Shown here: piece by piece, positions 1 through 5,755 of the stretch
How positions within the stretch are numbered: position 1 is the stretch's first letter
How the letters are laid out: each line of letters begins with the position of its first letter
Assembly (NCBI GenBank): GCA_017549665.1
Contig: JAFYUD010000157.1
Span: 1-16,145 of the forward strand
DNA length: 16,145 bases
Source: Clostridia bacterium
Lineage (GTDB): Bacteria; Bacillota_A; Clostridia; Oscillospirales; Acutalibacteraceae
Reading direction: 5' to 3'
Position numbers and translations under genes: made by a program
Notes under the pieces: generated by a model
The model's input: only the letters and a program-made list of their open reading frames with translations
What the model was told of the DNA's origin: nothing
The model's database searches: none

Positions 1-272
1 ATGTCGGTGAAACAAAGGATTCAATGGTGCCTCTTTATGAGGATTACATCTTCGAACCTGCAACAGAGCATAATTATGACGATGTTCATACATATCCTGT
101 TCAGGTGCCTGAAAACAGCCTTTTTGTAATGGGTGACAACAGAAATAATTCAACTGACAGCCGTTCTTACCTTGTTGGTTTTGTAAACGAAAACTATGTT
201 CTCGGTAAAGCAGTTTACAGAGTTATTTCAGGTGTAAAGGGCTTTGACAAGGATTCTATAAAAATATATTAA
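1..272 (+). CDS. lepB: Signal peptidase I, C-terminal part (5' end outside window)
   Basis: This is the 3' end of a type I signal peptidase, the membrane-anchored serine protease that removes signal peptides from exported proteins. The frame is open from base 3 with no start in the window, so the ATG at 24 is an internal methionine. The visible 89 residues contain the family's conserved box [12 protein letters not shown], encoded around 132-164, then VGFV and VLGKA, the usual ending of Gram-positive SipS-type enzymes. The catalytic Ser and Lys and the membrane anchor lie upstream and cannot be checked. The gene stops at 270-272 and is followed at once by a terminator. lepB next to rbgA and rnhB is a common Firmicutes order. 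Confidence 0.93.
   Translation, partial: VGETKDSMVPLYEDYIFEPATEHNYDDVHTYPVQVPENSLFVMGDNRNNSTDSRSYLVGFVNENYVLGKAVYRVISGVKGFDKDSIKIY
244..272 (+). promoter_or_regulatory. Candidate promoter for the rbgA cluster inside the lepB 3' end
   Basis: A consensus -35 hexamer TTGACA lies at 244-249. It is followed either by TATTAA at 267-272 (17-base spacer) or by TATATT at 265-270 (15-base spacer). Transcription would begin near 279, at the foot of the terminator hairpin. The match may be chance, because these bases also encode lepB residues, but no other site between the terminator and the rbgA start has room for a promoter. Confidence 0.3.
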
Positions 273-278
273 AAAACC

Positions 279-304
279 GAGGACTGACAACAGTCCTCTT
301 TTTT
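279..304 (+). terminator. Intrinsic terminator after lepB
   Basis: The stem is GAGGACT (279-285) pairing with AGTCCTC (292-298) around a 6-base loop, followed by six T residues (299-304) and preceded by an A run (271-276). It is symmetrical enough to work on either strand. The rbgA start codon is only 15 bases past the T run, so the hairpin also forms the 5' context of the next gene. Confidence 0.85.
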
Positions 305-319
305 GAAGTGGTGATATAA

Positions 320-1186
320 ATGGCAGATGCAATCAAACAGCAGGTGCAGTGGTTTCCCGGTCACATGGCGAAAACACGCAGACTTATCAAGGAGCAGCTC
401 AAACAGGTTGATGCTGTAACAATGCTTCTTGATGCAAGAGTGCCTGAAAGCAGCAAAAATCCCGAAATAGATTCTCTTACAGAAGGTAAGCCGAAGATTA
501 TTCTTTTTAATAAGGCTGACCTTGCTGACCCTGTTGCAACAAAACAGTGGGTTGAATATTACGAAAAACAGGGTGCGGCAGCACTTGAGGTTGACTGCCG
601 TACGGGAAAAGGTCTCAATAAATTCAGACCTCTTGTACGTGAAGTGCTTAAAGATACAATAAAGCGTAATGAAGAAAAAGGTATGCCGGGTAAGACGCTG
701 AGAATTATGGTTATCGGAATTCCCAATACAGGTAAATCTTCATTTATAAACAAAATGGGTGCAGGCGGCAAAGCAAAGGTTGAGGACAGAGCCGGTGTCA
801 CACGAAATAATCAGTGGTTTGTAATCGGCGGCGGAATCGAAATGCTTGATACTCCCGGTGTTCTCTGGCCTAAATTTGAAGATCCTGAAGTAGGTGACAA
901 GCTTGCTTTTACAGGCGGCGTCAAGGATCAGATTCTTGATATTGAAACTCTTGCTGTCAGATTTCTTCAGGTTATGAAGGATAACTATCCCGACAGACTC
1001 AGGGAAAGATATAAAATTGACGATTTTGAAGACCTTGAAGCATGGGAAATCCTTGAGCTTATCGGTAAAAAAAGAGGCATGATGATAAGAGGCGGAGAAA
1101 TCGATACTATGAGAGCATCGGTTGCTGTACTTGATGAGTACAGAGGCGGTAAGCTCGGCAGACTTACTTTGGAGTGGGTGAAATGA
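320..1186 (+). CDS. rbgA: Ribosome biogenesis GTPase RbgA (YlqF)
   Basis: This is a circularly permuted GTPase that acts late in assembly of the 50S ribosomal subunit. The permuted motif order is visible: the N-terminal WFPGHMAK signature (11-18), then G4 NKAD (64-67), G1 GIPNTGKS (133-140), the G2-region GVT (159-161) and G3 DTPG (177-180). The C-terminal third is the helical RNA-binding domain typical of the family. At 288 residues the length is normal. The ATG at 320 follows a modest AAGTGGTGA ribosome binding site. The stop overlaps the next start as ATGA, which suggests translational coupling to rnhB. Known order in Firmicutes: lepB-rbgA-rnhB. Confidence 0.97.
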   Translation: MADAIKQQVQWFPGHMAKTRRLIKEQLKQVDAVTMLLDARVPESSKNPEIDSLTEGKPKIILFNKADLADPVATKQWVEYYEKQGAAALEVDCRTGKGLNKFRPLVREVLKDTIKRNEEKGMPGKTLRIMVIGIPNTGKSSFINKMGAGGKAKVEDRAGVTRNNQWFVIGGGIEMLDTPGVLWPKFEDPEVGDKLAFTGGVKDQILDIETLAVRFLQVMKDNYPDRLRERYKIDDFEDLEAWEILELIGKKRGMMIRGGEIDTMRASVAVLDEYRGGKLGRLTLEWVK

Positions 1187-1782
1187 CATACGAATTTGAA
1201 AATCAGTATCACGCAGAAGGATATAATGTAATCTGTGGTGTTGATGAGGCAGGCAGAGGACCTCTCGCAGGGCCTGTCTATGCAGCAGCGGTTATTCTTC
1301 CTGACGGTCTTGAGGAGCTTGGGATAAACGACTCAAAGAAAATGAGTGAAAAAAAACGTGAACAGCTTTTTGATATTGTAACAGAAAATGCAATCGCATA
1401 CGGTGTCGGTTTTGCAACAGAAAAGGAAATTGATGAAATCAATATTCTCAATGCAACATATCTTGCAATGAGAAGAGCCGTTGAGGCAATGGGTGTGAAG
1501 CCTGATATGGTTTTTGTTGACGGTAACAGAAAGCCCTCTACCGGATATGAGGAAATCACAATTGTCAAGGGTGATGCAAAATCAATTTCAATTGCAGCTG
1601 CATCAATACTTGCAAAGGTAAGCAGAGACAGATATATGCGTGAGCTTGCAGAGAAATATCCCGAATATGAGTTTGAGCGTCATAAGGGCTACGGTACAAA
1701 GCTTCATTATGAGAAAATTGAGCAATACGGAATTCTTCCCGACCACAGAAGATCATTTCTTAAAAAGATTCTTGAAAAATGA
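1183..1782 (+). CDS. rnhB: Ribonuclease HII
   Basis: RNase HII cuts the RNA strand of RNA/DNA hybrids and starts removal of single ribonucleotides misincorporated in DNA. From the ATG at 1183 (199 residues) it shows DEAGRG (21-26), the VDG aspartate D113, D131 in the KGDAKS segment, KVSRDR and HKGYGT (167-172). D21, E22, D113 and D131 would be the metal-binding acidic set. I chose ATG 1183 over the in-frame GTG at 1174 because it makes an ATGA overlap with the rbgA stop and has GGAG at 1171-1174 at a good distance. The GTG would have no comparable site. The gene overlaps yraN by ATGA at its own end, so three genes are chained. Confidence 0.96.
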   Translation: MTYEFENQYHAEGYNVICGVDEAGRGPLAGPVYAAAVILPDGLEELGINDSKKMSEKKREQLFDIVTENAIAYGVGFATEKEIDEINILNATYLAMRRAVEAMGVKPDMVFVDGNRKPSTGYEEITIVKGDAKSISIAAASILAKVSRDRYMRELAEKYPEYEFERHKGYGTKLHYEKIEQYGILPDHRRSFLKKILEK

Positions 1783-2135
1783 TAGGTGAGCCGAGAAGAA
1801 CGGGTCTGCTGGGTGAAATGTATGCGGGACGGTATCTGAGGAAAAAAGGTTATGATATCTGGGCAGCAAACTACCGTACAAAGGCAGGCGAAATTGATAT
1901 TATTGCTTTTGACGGTGTGTCCGTATGTATTGTCGAGGTTAAAACACGGCATGACGGAGGCTATTTCCCGCCGTCAGCCGCAGTAGACCATAAAAAAGAA
2001 GAAAATGTAAAGTCAGCGGCAGCAGCTTTTATGGGTGAAATAAAGTCCTCTCTGCCGTTGCGCTTTGATATAATAGAAGTAGTGCTTCTGACGGAAGATG
2101 AATTCCGTATACGGCATCTTGAGAATGCATTCTGA
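1779..2135 (+). CDS. yraN: UPF0102 family protein YraN, nuclease-like
   Basis: This 118-residue protein belongs to the UPF0102/YraN family, which has a restriction-endonuclease-like fold and no firmly established cellular role. The family pattern is complete: a GLLGEMYAGRYL opening with E13, NYRTKAGEID (31-40), VEVKTR (52-57), AAVDHKK (67-73) and a C-terminal RFDIIEV. D40, E53 and K55 would form the PD-(D/E)xK-like site. The start overlaps the rnhB stop as ATGA, and the order rnhB-yraN recurs in many bacteria, which fits a nucleic-acid role. The start is also supported by the family's usual short N-terminus. Confidence 0.93.
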   Translation: MIGEPRRTGLLGEMYAGRYLRKKGYDIWAANYRTKAGEIDIIAFDGVSVCIVEVKTRHDGGYFPPSAAVDHKKEENVKSAAAAFMGEIKSSLPLRFDIIEVVLLTEDEFRIRHLENAF

Positions 2136-2144
2136 GGTGAGAAA

Positions 2145-3065
2145 ATGAGACTGTTTGATCTTCATTGTGATACAATGACTGAATTGTGCAGGGATAAAGA
2201 AAATCTTATGAGTAACAACGGACATATTTCTCTTGACCGGGCAGGTTATCTGACGGAATATGTTCAGGATTATGCTGTTTTTGTGCCTGATGAATACAGG
2301 GGCAGGGCAGCAGTTGAATATTTTGATAATATCTATGCTTATTACAGAAAACAGCTTGAAGGTATAGCTGATATGTCTGAATATGCAGACAGAAAAAATA
2401 CCAGATTCAGATCTGTTCTTTCTGTTGAAGGCGGCGCAGCAATGGGCGGTACTACAGAAGGCCTGCATCATCTTGCAGATTGCGGTGTAAAGCTCATCAC
2501 AATTACGTGGAACGGACGAAATGAGCTTGCAAGCGGTTGCTTTGACGAAGATGATATCGGTCTGACTCAGTTCGGCAGGGAAGCTGTCAGGGAAATGGAA
2601 AGACTAAGAATCGCTGCTGACGTTTCGCATCTTTCAGTAAAGGGCTTTTATGACCTTGCAGATATTGCAACAAAGCCGATTATCGCTTCACACTCATGCT
2701 GTGATATCGTTGATAATTTCAAGGCAAAGCACAGAAATCTTACCCGTGATCAGGTAAGGATTATTTCTGAAAGCGGCGGTGTCATCGGTATAAATCTCTG
2801 GAAAAAGCTGCTGGGTAATGAGGACAATTCATTTGATGCAGTGCTTCGTCACATGTCAACACTGATTGAGTGGGTCGGTGAGAAATGCGTGGCAATGGGG
2901 ACAGATTTCGATGGCTGTGATATCAATCCGGATCTTGCAGGTATTGAGAAGCTTGATTCACTGAATGTTTACCTTTCTTGTCACGGTTTTTCTCAGAAGC
3001 TTCTTGATGACATATTTTTTGCAAATGCAGACAGATTTTTTAGTGATATGCTATTTACAAACTGA
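2145..3065 (+). CDS. Membrane dipeptidase family (peptidase M19)
   Basis: This is a zinc dipeptidase of the renal dipeptidase (M19) family, which hydrolyses dipeptides, in some members including D-amino acid substrates. The metal-ligand pattern is intact: HCD near the start (H7, D9), E95 in SVEGG, H162 in DVSH, H183 in SHS, and D254 in GTDFDG. The length of 306 residues is normal for the bacterial form. No signal peptide is visible, so the enzyme is probably cytoplasmic despite the family name. The start follows GAGGTGA and lies 9 bases after yraN, so it is probably co-transcribed with the cluster. The true substrate cannot be read from sequence. Roles in peptidoglycan-peptide or dietary-peptide scavenging are inference. 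Confidence 0.9.
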   Translation: MRLFDLHCDTMTELCRDKENLMSNNGHISLDRAGYLTEYVQDYAVFVPDEYRGRAAVEYFDNIYAYYRKQLEGIADMSEYADRKNTRFRSVLSVEGGAAMGGTTEGLHHLADCGVKLITITWNGRNELASGCFDEDDIGLTQFGREAVREMERLRIAADVSHLSVKGFYDLADIATKPIIASHSCCDIVDNFKAKHRNLTRDQVRIISESGGVIGINLWKKLLGNEDNSFDAVLRHMSTLIEWVGEKCVAMGTDFDGCDINPDLAGIEKLDSLNVYLSCHGFSQKLLDDIFFANADRFFSDMLFTN

Positions 3066-3082
3066 CTCAATCGTGTTACAAT
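3054..3082 (+). promoter_or_regulatory. Promoter for thrC, overlapping the end of the dipeptidase gene
   Basis: The -35 TTTACA (3054-3059) and the -10 TACAAT (3077-3082) are separated by exactly 17 bases, with TGT directly before the -10 (extended -10). Each hexamer matches consensus at 5 of 6 positions. The predicted start near 3089 gives a leader of about 36 bases, which leaves no room for a riboswitch or T-box. Confidence 0.75.
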
Positions 3083-3124
3083 AGCATGTAAAATATTCAG
3101 AATTTCTTTTTGAAAGGTTGTATT

Positions 3125-4627
3125 ATGATGGTTTATACATCAACAAGAGACAAATCATTGAGTGTTACTTCAGCAGAAGCAATCACAAGAGGTATTTCAG
3201 CAGAGGGCGGACTTTTTGTTCCCTGTGAAATTCCTGCTGTTTCTATGGATTTCATTGCTTCAATGAAGGACATGTCATATAAAGAGAGAGCAAAGAAGGT
3301 TCTCGGTCTTTATCTTACAGATTTTACAGCTGAAGAAATTTCAGCTTTCGTTGAAGGTGCTTACAAGGACGGCAAATTCTCAAGTGATGAGGTTGCTCCC
3401 GTTGTTAATCTTTATGATAACGTTAATATTCTTGAGCTCTGGCACGGTCCTACCTGTGCATTCAAGGATATGGCTCTTCAGCTTCTTCCTCATCTTCTTA
3501 TCGGTTCTTCAAAGAAGACTCTCAAGGATAAGGAAATCGTTATTCTCGTTGCAACTTCAGGCGATACAGGCAAGGCTGCTCTTGAAGGCTTCTGTGATGT
3601 TGATTCAACAAAGATTCTTGTATTCTATCCCAATGACGGTGTAAGCCCCATGCAGAAGCGTCAGATGTGCACACAGGAAGGCAAGAATGTAGGTGTATGT
3701 GCAATCAACGGTAACTTTGACGATGCTCAGTCAGGCGTTAAGGCTATCTTCACAGACGAAGAAATCAAGAAGGTTTTTGCTGAAAATAATCTTGTTTTCT
3801 CATCAGCTAACTCAATCAACTGGGGCAGACTTGTTCCTCAGATTGTTTACTATTTCTCAGCATACTGCGATATGCTCAAGCAGGGCAAGATTGCGCTCGG
3901 TGACAAGATCAATGTTGTTGTTCCCACAGGTAACTTCGGAAATATTCTTGCTGCTAACTATGCTATGAAGATGGGACTTCCTCTCAACAAGCTCATCTGT
4001 GCATCAAATGCAAACAATGTTCTTACTGACTTTATCACAACAGGTAAGTATGATAAGAACAGAGATTTCTATGCAACAATTTCTCCCTCAATGGATATTC
4101 TTATTTCTTCAAACCTTGAAAGACTTATGTATATGCTTCACGGTGAAGACGATGCAGCAGTAAGAGAGCTTTATGCTTCTCTCAAGGATAACGGTACTTT
4201 TGAAATCTCTGCAGAAGTTCTTGCAAAGATCAATGAAGTATACGCTGCAGGCTGCTGTGATGATGAAGAAACAAAGAAGACAATTCACGATGTATACGAA
4301 AAGTATAACTATCTCAGTGATACACATACAGCTGTTGCTATCAAGGTGTGTGAGGATTACCGCAGAGAAACCGGCGATATGACTCCCGTTATCGTTGCTT
4401 CAACAGCAAGCCCCTACAAGTTCGGCGCAAGCGTTCTTACTGCTCTCAAGGGCAATGCAGACGGTGACGAATTTGAAATGGTTACAGAGCTTGAAGAGCT
4501 TACAAAGGTTGTTGCTCCTTCTCAGCTCAGAGGTCTTAAGGATAAGGAAGTACGTTTCAACAACGTATGTGAAAAAGATCCTGATTCAATGAGAAAAGTT
4601 GTTTTCAACATGCTCGGTATTCAGTAA
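3125..4627 (+). CDS. thrC: Threonine synthase
   Basis: This is a PLP-dependent enzyme that converts O-phosphohomoserine to threonine, the last step of threonine synthesis. It is the long form (about 500 residues, fold type II). Visible features are an N-terminal YTSTRD, the PLP lysine K114 in HGPTCAFKDMALQ, NSINWGR (229-235) and the PLP-phosphate glycine loop PTGNFGN (267-273). A TTG at 3110 is in frame, but ATG 3125 (or ATG 3128) is better placed after GAAAGG at 3112-3117 and matches the family's short N-terminus. No hom or thrB lies beside it, so the rest of the pathway is elsewhere. Codon use is strongly biased (mostly AAG for Lys), like tig and clpP, which suggests high expression. Confidence 0.96.
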   Translation: MMVYTSTRDKSLSVTSAEAITRGISAEGGLFVPCEIPAVSMDFIASMKDMSYKERAKKVLGLYLTDFTAEEISAFVEGAYKDGKFSSDEVAPVVNLYDNVNILELWHGPTCAFKDMALQLLPHLLIGSSKKTLKDKEIVILVATSGDTGKAALEGFCDVDSTKILVFYPNDGVSPMQKRQMCTQEGKNVGVCAINGNFDDAQSGVKAIFTDEEIKKVFAENNLVFSSANSINWGRLVPQIVYYFSAYCDMLKQGKIALGDKINVVVPTGNFGNILAANYAMKMGLPLNKLICASNANNVLTDFITTGKYDKNRDFYATISPSMDILISSNLERLMYMLHGEDDAAVRELYASLKDNGTFEISAEVLAKINEVYAAGCCDDEETKKTIHDVYEKYNYLSDTHTAVAIKVCEDYRRETGDMTPVIVASTASPYKFGASVLTALKGNADGDEFEMVTELEELTKVVAPSQLRGLKDKEVRFNNVCEKDPDSMRKVVFNMLGIQ

Positions 4628-4636
4628 TAAAAAATT

Positions 4637-4664
4637 GAGGACGGATTAAACCGTCCTCTTTAAT
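4637..4664 (+). terminator. Bidirectional terminator between thrC and the DUF1540 gene
   Basis: GAGGACGG (4637-4644) pairs with CCGTCCTC (4651-4658) around a 6-base loop. On the + strand a short T run follows (4659-4661). On the - strand the AAAAAATT before the stem reads as a T tract. It therefore ends thrC and, from the other side, the convergent small gene whose stop is at 4672-4674. The T run is stronger on the - strand. Confidence 0.82.
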
Positions 4665-4671
4665 GCTTTAA

Positions 4672-4842
4672 TCAGCAATGAGCAGCATTTTCGTTAAGCT
4701 GGAAAGTTGCACATACTGTTTCGCCGCATACGCTTGCGTTGCATGTGCCTACTTCAACACAACGTGCTGTACAAGTGTCCTTACCTTCATGGTAGACGCA
4801 GTTTCTGACTTCGCACTTGATTTTGTTTCCGTGTTCGTTCAT
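4672..4842 (-). CDS. Small cysteine-rich DUF1540 domain protein (56 aa)
   Basis: The - strand encodes a 56-residue protein that starts MNEHGNKIKCEVRNC. The pattern IKCEVRNCVYHEGK, then a C-rich middle, then ETVCATF matches the small DUF1540 domain found mainly in Clostridia, whose function is unknown. There are eight cysteines (positions 10, 15, 24, 28, 34, 39, 44 and 56), which suggests metal binding or disulfides. There is no signal peptide or membrane segment. AAAGGTG sits 6 bases before the ATG, and the gene ends at a bidirectional terminator. It is divergent from the metallophosphoesterase across a 105-base control region. The overlapping + strand reading frame has no ribosome binding site and is its shadow. 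The DUF assignment is from motif memory. Confidence 0.85.
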   Translation of the reverse strand: MNEHGNKIKCEVRNCVYHEGKDTCTARCVEVGTCNASVCGETVCATFQLNENAAHC

Positions 4843-4867
4843 GTTAATCACCTTTGCTGTATATTGA

Positions 4868-4879
4868 AGAGATATCTCT
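4868..4879. repeat. Perfect 12-bp palindrome in the divergent DUF1540/phosphoesterase control region
   Basis: AGAGATATCTCT reads the same on both strands. It lies 26 bases upstream of the DUF1540 start codon and about 40 bases upstream of the likely phosphoesterase promoter, so it could be an operator for either gene. At 12 bp in AT-rich DNA it could also be chance. Confidence 0.4.
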
Positions 4880-4906
4880 CAGTGATAGTATCTGTGTTAC
4901 GGTGCG

Positions 4907-4915
4907 TGTTATAAG
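4907..4915 (+). promoter_or_regulatory. Extended -10 promoter for the metallophosphoesterase gene
   Basis: TGT followed by TATAAG forms an extended -10 element. No good -35 lies 16-18 bases upstream. Initiation near 4922 would fall inside the inverted repeat CGGAAAA/TTTTCCG (4916-4922 and 4924-4930), so the short 5' leader could fold just ahead of the AAGGAGG at 4933-4939. Confidence 0.45.
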
Positions 4916-4947
4916 CGGAAAATTTTTCCGGAAAGGAGGATGACTTT

Positions 4948-5637
4948 ATGAATCTGTTTGCAATAGGAGATACCCATTTATCATTGGGTACAGATAAGCC
5001 TATGGATATTTTCAAGGGCTGGGACAATTATGTTGAAAGACTTGAAAAACAGTGGAATGCTGTTGTCTCTGACGATGATACCGTAGTTATCAACGGTGAC
5101 ATTTCATGGGCAATGAAGCTGAATGATTGTTATGCTGATTTTGATTTTATAAATAAGCTTAAGGGTAAAAAGATTTTTCTCAAAGGCAATCATGACTACT
5201 GGTGGTCAACTCTCAACAAGATGAATATTTATCTTAATGAGAATAATTTTGACACAATTTCAATTCTTTTCAATAATTCCTTCAGCTTCGGGGACTACAG
5301 TATATGCGGAACAAGAGGCTGGTTTTACGATTCGCCTGAAAGTGATAAAAAAGTTATTCTCCGTGAAAGAGAAAGACTCAGACGGTCAATCGAATCGGGA
5401 ATTTCAGAAGGTAAAGAACCGATTGTATTTCTTCATTATCCTCCTGTTTATGACGACAGAGAGTGCGAGGAGATATATTCAGTACTGACAGAGTACGGTA
5501 TAAAGCGCTGTTATTTCGGTCATATTCACGGTGAAATGACAGGAAGGTATGATAATTTTGAGCGTGACGGAATAAAATTTTCGCTCATTTCATGTGACAG
5601 ACTTAAATTTTGTCCAAAATTGATAGAAAAAATATGA
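4948..5637 (+). CDS. Metallophosphoesterase (calcineurin-like)
   Basis: This is a predicted dimetal phosphohydrolase of the calcineurin-like superfamily with unknown substrate. The five metal and catalytic blocks are present in order: GDTH (D8, H10), GDISW (D51), GNHDYWW (N81, H82), HYPP (H163) and GHIHG (H192, H194). The GDISWAM and NHDYWWSTL wording is typical of a cytoplasmic Firmicutes subgroup of about 230 residues, which matches the 229 here. No signal peptide or membrane segment is visible. A strong AAGGAGG precedes the ATG. It is alone on its transcript unless it reads through to tig, because no GC-rich terminator follows. It is divergent from the DUF1540 gene. The substrate (nucleotide, protein phosphate or other) cannot be inferred. 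Confidence 0.9.
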   Translation: MNLFAIGDTHLSLGTDKPMDIFKGWDNYVERLEKQWNAVVSDDDTVVINGDISWAMKLNDCYADFDFINKLKGKKIFLKGNHDYWWSTLNKMNIYLNENNFDTISILFNNSFSFGDYSICGTRGWFYDSPESDKKVILRERERLRRSIESGISEGKEPIVFLHYPPVYDDRECEEIYSVLTEYGIKRCYFGHIHGEMTGRYDNFERDGIKFSLISCDRLKFCPKLIEKI

Positions 5638-5652
5638 AAAAATATTGTAAAT

Positions 5653-5670
5653 TTTAAAAATATTTTTAAA
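5653..5670. repeat. 18-bp perfect AT palindrome, UP-element-like, upstream of tig
   Basis: TTTAAAAATATTTTTAAA is a perfect palindrome made only of A and T. Measured from the predicted tig start near 5712 it covers about -59 to -42, the place where RNA polymerase alpha subunits bind UP elements. It also lies just after the phosphoesterase stop and could act as a weak terminator, although its stem is pure AT. Confidence 0.5.
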
Positions 5671-5676
5671 TAATAG

Positions 5677-5705
5677 TGGAAATTCTCAGAAGTATTTGAT
5701 ATAAT
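5677..5705 (+). promoter_or_regulatory. Promoter for tig
   Basis: The -10 is a consensus TATAAT (5700-5705) preceded by TGA (extended -10). The -35 is a partial TGGAAA (5677-5682) with a 17-base spacer. The leader of about 44 bases contains TCTCA/TGAGA arms near 5720-5740 and ends in the strong site CGGAGGA. Confidence 0.72.
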
Positions 5706-5755
5706 ATATGAGTTAAATTATCTCATTACTCGAGTGAGAACGGAGGAAAATTCAA

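Noticed and set aside
740..1189. 149-codon - strand frame inside rbgA
   Set aside because: It lies opposite a well-supported GTPase gene, has no start signal and encodes no recognisable protein.
2013..2471. 152-codon - strand frame across yraN and the dipeptidase gene
   Set aside because: It is antisense to two genes with intact motifs and has no promoter or ribosome binding site.
3083..3124. T-box or threonine attenuator before thrC
   Set aside because: The leader is only about 36 bases, with no stem-loop or terminator.
4672..4842. A SCIFF-type ranthipeptide precursor as identity of the small Cys-rich gene
   Set aside because: Its cysteine spacing and the IKCEVRNCVY...TVCATF pattern fit DUF1540, and there is no radical SAM maturase beside it.
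4678..4914. 78-codon + strand frame opposite the DUF1540 gene
   Set aside because: It has no ribosome binding site and matches no family I know. It is fully explained as the antisense of the cysteine-rich - strand gene.
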